64,000 nt of DNA from DASUAS01 sp963756895 (GTDB lineage: Bacteria; Actinomycetota; Acidimicrobiia; IMCC26256; DASPTH01). Under the pieces are notes generated by a model that saw only the letters and a list, made by a program, of their open reading frames with translations, was not told the DNA's origin and did no database searches. Position 1 is the stretch's first letter. Each line of letters opens with the position of its first letter. The stretch covers positions 1 to 64,000 of the forward strand of contig CAVWPI010000004.1 in assembly GCA_963756895.1 (NCBI GenBank), in the 5' to 3' direction. The position numbers and the translations under genes were made by a program. Below are positions 55,813 to 64,000 of the stretch, one piece after another.

Positions 55813-56472
55813 GTGGGACGGTTCGGCACGCGTGGGTGGGTGATCGGCGCGCTCGTCGCCGTCGCGGTCGTCGTGGTGTCGGCCTCGATGCTCGTCTTCC
55901 AGGGCCGTGACGACGGCGCTCCCCGGGCCACGACCGCGACGACCTCGGCACGGCGGGCCGTCGCGCCCTCCACCACGTCGACGAGCACCACCACGTCGAC
56001 GACCACGAGCACGACGACCACGACCCCGCCGCCACCACCTCCGCCGACGGAAGCGCCCGCGCCGGTCGAGGTCATCCCGCCCCCGCCCGCACCGGCTCCC
56101 ACGTGTGACGGTGGCGGCAGCGGCGTCATCGACGCCATGAACGGGGATCGGAGCTCCGGCGGCCTCGGTCAGCTCTGCGCGAGCGCCCAGCTCAACGGCT
56201 ACGCGCAGTCGTGGGCGAACTGGATGGCCCAGAACCAGTCGCTCACCCACCAGGACCTGAACGCGGTGCTCGGCGGTACGACCTTCAACGCCGTCGCCGA
56301 GAACATCCTCAGCGGGCCCGGCGGCATGTCGCCGGCGGAGATGGAAGCAGCGTGGATGGCCTCGCCGGGGCACCGCGAGAACATCATGAACGGCGTCTAC
56401 ACCGCGGCCGGTGTCGGCATCGCGTACAGCAGCGACGGCCGGGTCTGGGCTGCGGTCGAGTTCGGTGGCTGA
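55813..56472 (+). CDS. membrane-anchored CAP (SCP/PR1) domain protein
   Basis: 219 residues from a GTG at 55813. One helix (about 8-29, WVIGALVAVAVVVVSASML), then a Thr/Ser/Pro-rich linker made of TTSTTT and PPPPPPP, then a CAP domain: VIDAMNGDRSSGGLGQLCA, LTHQDLNAVLGG, GPGGMSPAEMEAAWMASPGH and HRENIMNGVYTAAGVGIA. HxxxMN-type residues of bacterial CAP proteins are present. Outside-facing, probably binds lipid or acts on the wall. Apparently a single gene. Confidence 0.9.
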   Translation: MGRFGTRGWVIGALVAVAVVVVSASMLVFQGRDDGAPRATTATTSARRAVAPSTTSTSTTTSTTTSTTTTTPPPPPPPTEAPAPVEVIPPPPAPAPTCDGGGSGVIDAMNGDRSSGGLGQLCASAQLNGYAQSWANWMAQNQSLTHQDLNAVLGGTTFNAVAENILSGPGGMSPAEMEAAWMASPGHRENIMNGVYTAAGVGIAYSSDGRVWAAVEFGG

Positions 56473-56477
56473 GCACC

Positions 56478-56522
56478 GACCCTGACCGGGTTCCGTCGTC
56501 ACCGGATGCCCCGGTGAGGGTC
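56478..56522 (+). terminator. stem-loop terminator candidate
   Basis: GACCCTGACCGG (56478-56489) pairs with CCGGTGAGGGTC (56511-56522) with one mismatch, just after the CAP stop and 21 bases before the next GTG. No U tract, as is common in high-GC actinobacteria. Confidence 0.45.
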
Positions 56523-56542
56523 TTCGGGTAAGTTCTCGCGCC

Positions 56543-58137
56543 GTGGCGCTCCTCAACGTCGACCAGGTCTCGGTGCGTTTCGGCGGTCTCCAGGCTCTCG
56601 CCGCCGTCACCATCGACGTGCCCGAGAACGAGGTGACCGGTCTCATCGGTCCCAACGGGGCGGGGAAGACCACCCTCTTCAACGTCATCACCGGTCTGCA
56701 GCCACCCACCGGTGGCACCGTCGTGCTCGACGGTAAGGACATCACCAACGTCAAGCCGCACCAGCGCGCCGCGGCTCGGCATCGGCCGCACGTTCCAACG
56801 GCTCGAGACCTTCGGCACGCTCAGCGTGCGCGACAACGTCCTGGTCGCGGCGGAGATGCGCAAGGGCTGGTCACGCGAGAAGTTCAAGCCCGGTGTGCTC
56901 GACCGACGAGCTCATCGAACGCATCGGTCTCACGTCGGTCGCCGGCGAACGTGTCGACCGGCTGCCCACCGGTACGCAGCGCCTCGTCGAGATGGCGCGC
57001 GCGCTCGCGACCAAGCCACGCGTCGTGTTGCTCGACGAGCCGTCGTCGGGTCTCAACGAGGCGGAGACCGCCGACTTCTCCGAACTGTTGATCGAGCTCG
57101 CGGGATCGGGTCTCGCGATCCTGCTCGTCGAGCACGACATGGGTCTCGTCATGAGCTCGTGCCACCACATCCACGTGCTCGACTTCGGCCAGATCATCGC
57201 CTACGGCACGCCCTCCGAGGTGCAGGCCGACCCGCTCGTGCGCGCGGCCTACCTGGGCGAGGGCGACGAGGCCGACGAGGTCCCCGAGGAGCAGCAGGCG
57301 CTGCTCGCCGAGGTGTCGGCCCTCCAGGAAGAGGTACGGGCGGAGGCCGGGCCCACCAACGGTGCGACGCCGTCGATCTCGGTGTCCGAGACCTCGCCCA
57401 CGGACACCAGCACGGCAACGCCCACCGAAGGCGCCGCACTCGAGCTCATCAACGTGCGGGCCGCGTACGGCTCCATCGACGTGCTGCACGACGTGAGCAT
57501 CACCATCCCCCGCGGCACCGTGTACGCGCTGCTCGGTCCGAACGGCGCGGGCAAGTCGACGACGCTGAAGGTGGCGAGCGGCCAGCTCAACCCGACGGGC
57601 GGCGAGGTCTACTACCTCGGCGAGAAGATCAACGGTCGCTCGTCCGACAAGGTCGCGCGGGCGGGCCTCTGCACGATCCCCGAGGGTCGCGGCATCTTCC
57701 CGAACCTCAGCGTGCTCGAGAACCTGCGCACGATGACGTACACGGGGACCTCGCTCGCACGGATCGAGGAGCAGGCGTACACGCGTTTCCCGCGTCTCAA
57801 GGAGCGTCGCAAGCAGATGGCGGGCACGCTCTCCGGTGGGGAGCAGCAGATGCTCGCCATCGCGCGGGCGATCGGTACGGAACCGAAGGTGTTGCTCCTC
57901 GACGAGCTGTCGATGGGACTCGCACCCCTGGTGGTGTCGGAGCTCTACGACGTCGTGAAGCGCATCGCAGCCGACGACGTCTCGATCCTGGTCGTGGAGC
58001 AGTTCGCCCACGAGGTGCTCGACGTCGCCGACGTCGCCGCCATCATCCTGCACGGAAAGCTGCAGTTCGAGGGCTCGCCGGCCGAGGTCAACGACGCGCT
58101 GCAGGACGCCTACCTCGGCGGCACCATCAACACCTGA
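56543..58137 (+). CDS. fused LivG-LivF ATPase of a branched-chain-amino-acid-type ABC transporter (two frameshifts)
   Basis: GTG at 56543. Module one (LivG-like): Walker A GPNGAGKTT, a frame change near 56775, RLGIGRTFQRLETFGTLSV, another near 56905, signature LPTGTQRLVEMARAL, Walker B VLLDEPSSGL. After a linker rich in Glu, Thr and Ser (AGPTNGATPS), module two (LivF-like): Walker A GPNGAGKST, LCTIPEGRGIFPNLSV, LSGGEQQMLAIARAI and LLLDELSMGLAP. The second module and linker lie in one frame with the end of module one, so the fusion itself is not caused by an indel. About 530 residues. It powers uptake with the 61260 permease. Confidence 0.9.
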
Positions 58138-58202
58138 GCTGACTCGCTCTTCCGGCCCGCGCGCCGCGGCCCGACCGACCGGCCTATGCTGCGCGCTTCG
58201 TT

Positions 58203-58217
58203 CTGACGATCCGTCAG
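58203..58217. promoter_or_regulatory. operator CTGACG-N3-CGTCAG before binding protein 1
   Basis: CTGACGATCCGTCAG, perfect 6-3-6 dyad, 27 bases before the ATG at 58245 and 12 bases after a -10-like TATGCT (58185-58190). The place overlaps the likely transcription start, so a bound protein would block initiation. Confidence 0.68.
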
Positions 58218-58244
58218 ATCCGGGGGGAAACAGGAGCGTTGAGG

Positions 58245-59595
58245 ATGAAGCGTCTTGTGGGGGCGGCGCTGTGCGCCGCGATCGTCGTGTCCATCGCGAC
58301 GGTGAGCACGACTGCCGGTGCGCAGTCGGGCGACGAGAAACCGACGGCGACCGACGTGGGGATCACGGCTGACGAGATCCACATCGCGGTGCTCGCCGAC
58401 GTCGACAACCCGATCGTCCCGAACCTGTTCAAGGGCGCGAAGGACGCGGTCGAGGGCATCGGCGAAGTACCTGAACAGCAAGGCCGGCGGCGGCGGTCTC
58501 GCCGGGCGCAAGGTCGTGGTCGACTTCTACGACTCGAAGCTGAACGCCAACGCCACCACGAACGCCGAGATCCAGGCCTGCGAGAACGACGTCGCCATGG
58601 TCGGCACCGCATCGGTCTCGCTGGCGTCGGTCGACAACATGCGCAACTGCAAGGACTCCACCGGTGCGACGACGGGTCTGCCCGACATCCCGTTCGTGAC
58701 GACTGCGCTCGTGCACCAGTGCTCGGACCAGTCCTTCCCGATCGCTCCGCCGCAGGTGGAGTGCTCGACCAAGGACGCCCACCCGCAGACGTTCCACGCG
58801 AACGTGTCTCGTGGACGCTTCTACAACGAGAAGTACGGCAAGGACAAGCTTCACGGCGTGTACGTGTTCGGCAACGACTCCAAGTCGGCGCGCGACTCGT
58901 CGTTCGTGAGCCTCGGCGCGCTGCGTGACATCGGCATCAAGTCCGACGAGGACTTCGACGTCTCCGGCTTCGCCAACCAGTCGGCGTACACGCCGGTGAT
59001 CCAGGCCATGAAGACCAACGGCTCCAACTACGGCCAGGCCATCACCGCCAGCGCGATGGTGCTCATGCGCAAGGAAGCGACGCTCCAGGGCCTCACGGGC
59101 GTGAAGGTGTGGGACTGCGGCGTGGGTTGCTACGACGAAGAGGCCTTCATCAAGGCCGGTGGCGCCGACGTCGAGGGCCAGTACGTCGACACGCTGTTCC
59201 TGCCCTTCTACAGCAAGGCCGACCAGAAGGCGAACAAGATGCTCGCCAACTACGTCAAGTACACGGGCCAGGACAACATCGCCGGCTTCGGCGCGTATTC
59301 GTGGGCGGCGGGCATCGCCTTCCGCGACGCGGTGAACGCGCAGGTGAAGGCGGGCGGCGTGAACAGCGTGACTCGCAAGACGATCTTCGAGCAGCTGAAC
59401 AAGATCAACAAGTTCGACGCCGAGGGCATGCTCGCGCCGATCGACCTCGCCGGTCGTCAGATCTCGAACTGCAGCGTCACGCTGCAGGTCAAGAACGGTG
59501 AGTACGTCCGGGTGAGCCCGACCAAGGCAGGCACGTTCAAGTGCTGGCCGAACGGAATCGTCGAGCGCAAGTTGGACATCTTCACCGCGAGCTGA
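58245..59595 (+). CDS. ABC transporter substrate-binding protein 1 (one frameshift)
   Basis: ATG at 58245; MKRLVGAALCAAIVV begins a signal peptide ending near AGAQSGDE. EKPTATDVGITADEIHIAVL, a frame change near 58455, then KVVVDFYDSKLNANAT and TVLVGKDS-like MRNCKDSTGATTGLPDIPF. Several cysteines (CENDV, NCKDS, QCSDQS, ECSTKD, DCGVGCYD) would form disulfides outside. About 450 residues, longer than classical LivK. Paralogue of the next binding protein (about two thirds identical by eye). Ends in a strong terminator. Confidence 0.9.
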
Positions 59596-59620
59596 CCCGC
59601 GACGGTCACGCTCGAGACGC

Positions 59621-59667
59621 ACGACGCGGTGCCCTCGCCCTTCGGGGCGAGGGCACCGTCGCGTCGT
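59621..59667 (+). terminator. strong stem-loop terminator after binding protein 1
   Basis: GGTGCCCTCGCCC (59628-59640) and GGGCGAGGGCACC (59645-59657) form a perfect 13-bp stem with a TTCG loop; ACGACGC/GCGTCGT extends it after a small bulge. The UUCG tetraloop makes it very stable. It separates the two binding-protein transcripts. Confidence 0.85.
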
Positions 59668-59755
59668 GAGACCGTCAGATCTCGGTCACGCGTGCGTCTC
59701 GTCGCCCGGTGCCTTGTCGCGCCTGGTGCGCCGTTCTATGCTGCGGCCCGAAAAC

Positions 59756-59770
59756 CTGACGACCCGTCAG
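59756..59770. promoter_or_regulatory. operator CTGACG-N3-CGTCAG before binding protein 2
   Basis: CTGACGACCCGTCAG, same half-sites as at 58203, again 13 bases after TATGCT (59737-59742). It shows that the second gene has its own promoter under the same control. Confidence 0.68.
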
Positions 59771-59820
59771 ATTGACGGCGGGTCGACTGCAACTTTCCAA
59801 CTTCGAGGGGGGAACTTCAG

Positions 59821-61167
59821 ATGAGACGATCTCGCTGGATGGCGTTCGCTGCCATCCTGGTGGTCTGCGTCGGGATGCTGGGCGCCACCGCAATGACTGC
59901 CGGTGCGCAGTCGAGCGATGAGAAGCCGAGCGCCACCGACGTGGGGATCACGGCTGACGAGATCCACGTCGCGGTGATCGCCGACGTCGACAACCCGATC
60001 GTGCCCAACCTGTTCAAGGGCTCGAAGGACGCGGTCGAGGGCGCGGCGAAGTTCCTCAACAGCAAGGCCGGCGGCGGCGGTCTCGCCGGGCGCAAGGTCG
60101 TGGTCGACTTCTACGACTCGAAGCTCAATGCCAACGCCACCACCAACGCCGAGATCGAGGCGTGCGAGAACGACGTCGCCGCGGTCGGCACGTCGGCGGT
60201 GTCGCTGGCGTCGGTCGACGAGATGCGCAACTGCAAGGACTCCACCGGCGCGACCACCGGGCTGCCCGACATCCCGTTCGTCTCGACCAACCTCTCGCAG
60301 CAGTGCTCCGACCAGTCCTTCCCGATGGCGCCGCCGCAGGTGATCTGCGACACGTCTTCGGAGCACCCGCAGACGTTCCAGCCCAACGTGGGCCGGGGCT
60401 ACTACTACAAGGACAAGTTCGGCAACGACCTGCACGGCATCTACATCTTCGGGAGCGACTCGAAGAGCGCACGTGACTCGTCGTACGCGAGCGGCATCGG
60501 TCAGCTGCGTGCGGTCTGCTGCAAGTCCGACCAGGACTTCGACATCTCGGGCTTCGCTCCGCAGTCGGCCTACACGCCGGTCGTGCAGGAGATGAAGAAC
60601 GCCGGTTCGAACTACGGGCAGGCCACCCAGGGCCCGCAGCAGATCCTCCTGCGCAAGGAAGCCACCCTGCAGGGGCTCACCGACGTGAAGGTGTGGGACT
60701 GCACCACGGGTTGCTACAGCAAGGCGTTCCTGAAGGACGGCGGCTCCGACGTCGACGAGCAGTTCGTCGACACGCTGTACCTGCCGTTCCTGAGCGCGGC
60801 CGAGCAGAAGGCCAACCCGATGCTCAAGAACTTCGTGAAGTACACCGGCGCGGACAAGGCGGACGGCTTCGGTGTGTACGCGTGGTCGGCCATGATCGCC
60901 TTCCGCGACGCCGTGAACGCCCAGGTGAAGGCGGGCGGCGTCAACAGCATCACCCGCAAGACCCTCTTCGAACAGCTGAACAAGATCCACGACTTCAACG
61001 CGGAGGGGATGTTCGGGACGATCGACCTCGCCGGGCGCAAGACCTCGCCGTGCCACGTGCTCATGCAGGTGAAGAACGGTGACTTCAAGCGGGTGTTCCC
61101 CGCCAAGGCCGGCACGTTCGACTGTGCGAAGAAGAACGTGGTCGAGGTCAAGCTCGACGTCTACTGA
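59821..61167 (+). CDS. ABC transporter substrate-binding protein 2
   Basis: 448 residues, intact. The signal peptide MRRSRWMAFAAILVV ends near TAGAQSSDE. The mature part starts EKPSATDVGITADEIHVAV and follows protein 1 throughout: GGGGLAGRKVVVDFYDSKL, CKDSTGATTGLPDIPFV, FGSDSKSARDSSYAS, DAVNAQVKAGGVNSITRKTL and a C-terminal VKNGDFKRVFPAKAGTF. The same cysteines recur. It differs most in the leader and the region around residues 180-220, which may change ligand choice. Followed by a hairpin and the fused permease. Confidence 0.93.
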   Translation: MRRSRWMAFAAILVVCVGMLGATAMTAGAQSSDEKPSATDVGITADEIHVAVIADVDNPIVPNLFKGSKDAVEGAAKFLNSKAGGGGLAGRKVVVDFYDSKLNANATTNAEIEACENDVAAVGTSAVSLASVDEMRNCKDSTGATTGLPDIPFVSTNLSQQCSDQSFPMAPPQVICDTSSEHPQTFQPNVGRGYYYKDKFGNDLHGIYIFGSDSKSARDSSYASGIGQLRAVCCKSDQDFDISGFAPQSAYTPVVQEMKNAGSNYGQATQGPQQILLRKEATLQGLTDVKVWDCTTGCYSKAFLKDGGSDVDEQFVDTLYLPFLSAAEQKANPMLKNFVKYTGADKADGFGVYAWSAMIAFRDAVNAQVKAGGVNSITRKTLFEQLNKIHDFNAEGMFGTIDLAGRKTSPCHVLMQVKNGDFKRVFPAKAGTFDCAKKNVVEVKLDVY

Positions 61168-61192
61168 CCTGTCGATGGCATGATGCGGACGT

Positions 61193-61221
61193 CCGGCGCC
61201 TTCCAAGGGGGGTGGCGCCGG
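61193..61221 (+). promoter_or_regulatory. hairpin between binding protein 2 and the permease
   Basis: CCGGCGCC (61193-61200) pairs with GGCGCCGG (61214-61221), 13-base loop. It may reduce read-through so that less permease than binding protein is made. It could also act as a weak terminator. Confidence 0.45.
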
Positions 61222-61259
61222 GCGCCCGCACCGATCGGGCATGAACGATTGGGAGTGAC

Positions 61260-63407
61260 ATGACGGCGACTGTCCAACGCACTCGCAGCATCTCGTCGGA
61301 GACGCGACGCACCCTCATCGCCGGGCTCGTCGTCGTCGCCTTCACGGTGTTCGTCTGCGTCGAGTCGTGGGCAGGCAGCCCGATCACGTTCAACTCGATC
61401 CTCTTCTGGTTGATCGTCGGCATCACGTACGGATCCGTCTACGCGGTCGCCGCCACCGGACTGGTCGTCACGTACACGACCTCCGGCATCTTCAACTTCG
61501 CGCAGGGCGCGATCGGGATGTTCCTCGCGTACATCTTCTGGCAGCTGCAGGTGGACTGGGGGATCCAGACCTTCGTCGCGCTGTTGCTCACCGTGTTCGT
61601 CGCCGCGCCGATCATGGGCGCACTCATCGAGCGCGTGCTCATGCGCGCCATCGCCGACGCGCCGCTGGTCGCACAGATCGTCACCACCATCGGTCTCATG
61701 CTGGCGCTCATGGGTCTCGCGGGCCTGATCTGGGACCCCCAGGAGACGCGCCACATCAACCGGTTCTTCGGCACCAGCGGCTTCAACATCGGCGACACCC
61801 TCATGCCGTGGTCGCGCTTCATCACCATCGTCGTCGGACTCGGACTCGCGCTCGGCCTGAAGATCCTCCTGTCGCGCACGCGCCTCGGGGTCGCGATGCG
61901 CGCGGTCGTCGACAACCGCGAGCTCGCTGGTCTGAATGGCATCAAGCCCGGCCGGGTGTCGATGTTCTCGTGGGCGCTCGGATCGTCGATGGCCGCGGTG
62001 GCCGGCATCTTCCTCGCCGAGGAGCTCGCCACCCTCGACGTGCAGACGCTCACGCTGCTGATCCTGTCGGCGTTCGCGGCGGCGATCATCGGCCGGCTGA
62101 AGAGCCTGCCGCTCACGTTCATGGGGGGTCTGCTGATCGGTCTCGTGTTCGAGTTCCAGCAGAACTTCCTGAGCTGGACCGGCCGGTGGACGACGGCACC
62201 TCTCGCCATCCCGCAGATCATGCTGTTCCTCGCCTTGCTGTTCCTGCCCCAGGCGCGCATCGAGGGCAAGAAGCTGGTCCGTCAGGTCGCGCCGCGCATC
62301 CCGAAGATCCGCACCGCCGCATTGGGCATGGCCATCCTCTTCGTGATCGTGGCCGTCCTCGGGCTCGTGTTCGAGCGCACCGACATCCGCACGCTCACCC
62401 TCGCGTTGTTGACCATGCTCATCATGGTGTCGCTCGTCCCGCTCACCGGTTGGTCGAAGCAGATCTCGCTGGCGCAGATCACGTTCGTGGGCGCCGGCGC
62501 GTTCGCGTTCCTGCAGTGGGCGCCCAGTCTCGGGACCATCGGTGGCCTGGTGATCGCCTCGCTGTTCGCGATCCCGTTCGGGGTGGCGATGGCCCTCCCG
62601 GCGCTGCGATTGCAAGGCCTCTACCTCGCGCTCGCGACCATGGCCTTCGCGCAGATGGCGGCGATCCTGTTCTTCCCGCAACCCGAGATCCTCGGGTTCG
62701 ACGGCAAGCCGATCCGCTCGCTCAGCATCCTCGGCTTCGACTTCAGCAAGCCGTTCACGTTCCTCGGCATCGACTTCGACCAGGACGTCGGCACGATGCT
62801 CTTCATCGCGGCCGCGCTGGGCGTGGTCGGTGTGCTCGTCGTCTGGCTGCACAAGAGCGCGTTCGGCCGGCGGCTCACGGCGCTGGGTGACAGCCCGGCC
62901 GCGTGCGCGACCCTCGGCGTGAACCCGATCGTCACCAAGCTCGGGGTGTTCGTGATCTCGGCCGCCATCGCCGGTTTCGCCGGTGCGCTGCTCGGCGTGT
63001 TCCAGGGCACGGCGACGGTGCAGGACTTCGAGATGCTCCAGGGCCTGGCATACCTGCTGCTGCTCGTGGTCGGTGGCGTCGCGGTGGTCAGCGGTGCGGT
63101 GCTGGGTGGCACGGTGTTCACGCTGTTCGCGTGGATCCCGACGATCCTGCCGAACTGGGCGTGGCTCACCACCTTCGGTACGTGGCAGCAGCGCCTCGGC
63201 CCCGGCCTCGCCGGCATCGGCATCGGGCGTCAGCCGTCCGGCATCATCCCGACGGTGGGGGAGGACCTGCGCTCCCAGAACGCGCGCAAGCGCGCCGAGC
63301 GCGAGAAGCTCGCGGCCGGCGGTCCGCCGTCCGATGGCTTGTCGCCCCCGACGTCGTCGCCGACCGCCACCGTCCCCGAGGCGTCGGTCCCGTCGCCCGG
63401 CGCCTGA
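61260..63407 (+). CDS. fused LivH-LivM permease of a branched-chain-amino-acid-type ABC transporter
   Basis: 715 residues in one intact frame. Module one (LivH-like, about 40-310): ITYGSVYAVAATGLVVTYTT, FNFAQGAIGMFLAYIFWQ, EAA-type LGVAMRAVVDNRELAGLNGI. Module two (LivM-like, about 340-650): GWSKQISLAQITFVGAGAF, LPALRLQGLYLALATMAFAQ, FGRRLTALGDSPAACATLGV and VSGAVLGGTVF. Both carry their own EAA loop. A soluble Lys/Arg/Glu then Pro/Ser-rich tail ends the protein. Both membrane halves are thus in one chain, mirroring the fused ATPase at 56543. GGGAG precedes the ATG. Confidence 0.95.
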   Translation: MTATVQRTRSISSETRRTLIAGLVVVAFTVFVCVESWAGSPITFNSILFWLIVGITYGSVYAVAATGLVVTYTTSGIFNFAQGAIGMFLAYIFWQLQVDWGIQTFVALLLTVFVAAPIMGALIERVLMRAIADAPLVAQIVTTIGLMLALMGLAGLIWDPQETRHINRFFGTSGFNIGDTLMPWSRFITIVVGLGLALGLKILLSRTRLGVAMRAVVDNRELAGLNGIKPGRVSMFSWALGSSMAAVAGIFLAEELATLDVQTLTLLILSAFAAAIIGRLKSLPLTFMGGLLIGLVFEFQQNFLSWTGRWTTAPLAIPQIMLFLALLFLPQARIEGKKLVRQVAPRIPKIRTAALGMAILFVIVAVLGLVFERTDIRTLTLALLTMLIMVSLVPLTGWSKQISLAQITFVGAGAFAFLQWAPSLGTIGGLVIASLFAIPFGVAMALPALRLQGLYLALATMAFAQMAAILFFPQPEILGFDGKPIRSLSILGFDFSKPFTFLGIDFDQDVGTMLFIAAALGVVGVLVVWLHKSAFGRRLTALGDSPAACATLGVNPIVTKLGVFVISAAIAGFAGALLGVFQGTATVQDFEMLQGLAYLLLLVVGGVAVVSGAVLGGTVFTLFAWIPTILPNWAWLTTFGTWQQRLGPGLAGIGIGRQPSGIIPTVGEDLRSQNARKRAEREKLAAGGPPSDGLSPPTSSPTATVPEASVPSPGA

Positions 63408-63422
63408 CCCGTCTGGTGGGGG

Positions 63423-64000
63423 TTAGGCGAGCTCGGCCTTGATCTCGTCGGTGTGCTCACCCAGACCGGGGCTGGGCCGTACCGTCACCCGCTCGTCGAA
63501 CCTGACCGCGGGACTCGGGTGCAGGATCTCACCCACCTCGGGGTGGACGTCGCGCACGAGGTAGCCCGGCGAGATCTGTTCGATGAGCGCGGGCAGGTCG
63601 TCGATGTCGGCGACCGCCGCGTGGGGGACGCCCTGCTCGGTGAGGCGCGCCGTCACCTCGGCGGTGCTGAGCGCAGCGAGTTGCGCGCCGATCTCCTTCA
63701 TCAACGGTCCGCCGTTGCGACCGCGCTGTTGGGGCGAGTCGTAGTCGGCGTGGCCGACGAGGTCGTCGCGACCGGTGGCGCGCAGCAGCCCGTTCCACTG
63801 CGGCGTGGTGACGGTGATCATCGCCACGTAGCCGTCCGCGGTCGGGGTGAGGCGGAACGTGCGTGACTGTGGAGGGAGTCGGTCGAACTCGCCCTGCAGG
63901 CTCACGTTGGTGGTGACGTCGGGCCAGAGGAACGAGAGCCCGGCGTGGAGCATCGGCACCTCGATCACCTGGCCGCGCCCGGTGCGGTCGCGCTCGAACA
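63423..64000 (-). CDS. CaiB/BaiF family CoA-transferase, C-terminal part (runs off the window)
   Basis: The frame is open from 64000 down to the stop at 63423. It includes RGQVIEVPMLHAGLSFLWPDV, a surface loop, FRLTPTADGYVAMITVTTPQWNGLL and NGGPLMKEIGAQLAAL, then GVPHAAVADIDDL and EILHPSPAVRF, all typical of the C-terminal half of class III CoA-transferases (alpha-methylacyl-CoA racemase group). The N-terminal half with the catalytic Asp lies outside. Role: CoA transfer or racemisation of a branched acyl-CoA. It converges on the permease gene, 15 bases apart. Confidence 0.9.
   Translation of the reverse strand, partial: FERDRTGRGQVIEVPMLHAGLSFLWPDVTTNVSLQGEFDRLPPQSRTFRLTPTADGYVAMITVTTPQWNGLLRATGRDDLVGHADYDSPQQRGRNGGPLMKEIGAQLAALSTAEVTARLTEQGVPHAAVADIDDLPALIEQISPGYLVRDVHPEVGEILHPSPAVRFDERVTVRPSPGLGEHTDEIKAELA

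Noticed and set aside
52483..56754. A 1423-codon open frame on the minus strand, and similar long open frames such as 24698-27529 plus
   Set aside because: In very GC-rich DNA the antisense frames of real genes stay open. These are low-complexity, Arg/His/Val-rich, match no family, and lie opposite or across well-identified genes.

Overview
The window is very GC-rich DNA with frequent GTG starts, weak -35 boxes and many acyl-CoA, short-chain dehydrogenase, ETF, PspC/LiaF and CoxSML-type genes. This points to an actinobacterium, perhaps the class Acidimicrobiia; that placement is inferred from gene content only. Many otherwise well-preserved genes are broken by single-base indels, with dense clusters at 10.1-14.6 kb, 22.6-25.7 kb and 44.4-47.9 kb. 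Both sides of most breaks keep good reading frame and family similarity, so I read most of them as residual sequencing or assembly errors rather than true gene decay. Such genes are given here as one CDS with the breaks described.

Layout. 0-5.2 kb: one intact SDR, then a relic zone holding two diverged 195-bp direct repeats that carry the 3' end of an acyl-CoA dehydrogenase, a truncated tyrosine recombinase and a decayed class III cyclase, with an FkbM methyltransferase between them. 5.2-10 kb: a membrane protein, an amidase, an AraC-type regulator, an M48-like protein that has lost its zinc motif, and a HIT-like protein. 10.1-15.9 kb: a catabolic operon (Baeyer-Villiger-type monooxygenase, double SDR, amidohydrolase, SDR, thioesterase) behind a perfect 15-bp palindrome. 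15.8-22.6 kb: assorted single genes (LapA-like, HemG-like flavodoxin, cupin, enoyl-CoA hydratases, SDR, NTF2-like, phosphatase). 22.6-26.2 kb: a LiaR/LiaS/LiaF-like envelope-stress system with PspC domains in both the sensor and the F-like protein.

28.9-35.5 kb is the most interesting part: a sulfur locus. A sulfonate/taurine-type ABC operon runs leftward. A cysteine dioxygenase-rhodanese operon runs rightward, followed by a LysR regulator, a TauE sulfite exporter and a CysQ phosphatase. The two operons diverge from overlapping promoters. Each begins with a tiny leader ORF, and the two leaders share the peptide motif SRxxFDER followed by a cysteine near the stop. This looks like a paired, peptide-encoded cysteine sensing system. 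The inferred logic is: import organosulfur compounds, oxidise cysteine-type sulfur, export sulfite and recycle PAP.

35.6-48.3 kb: DUF3054 and membrane proteins, the ATP-grasp/Alpha-E/transglutaminase triad (the first two in one reading frame), a coxSML-type molybdenum hydroxylase, then etfB-etfA-ETF:quinone oxidoreductase in overlapping order. 48.3-55.8 kb: P450, epoxide hydrolase, two crotonases, a zinc dehydrogenase, SDR and acyl-CoA dehydrogenase (lipid or steroid-like catabolism). 56.5-63.4 kb: a compact branched-chain-amino-acid-type ABC transporter in which LivG+LivF are one protein and LivH+LivM are one protein, with two tandem paralogous binding proteins. Both binding-protein genes have a CTGACG-N3-CGTCAG palindrome in the promoter; a near copy precedes the P450. 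The window ends inside a CaiB/BaiF CoA-transferase gene.
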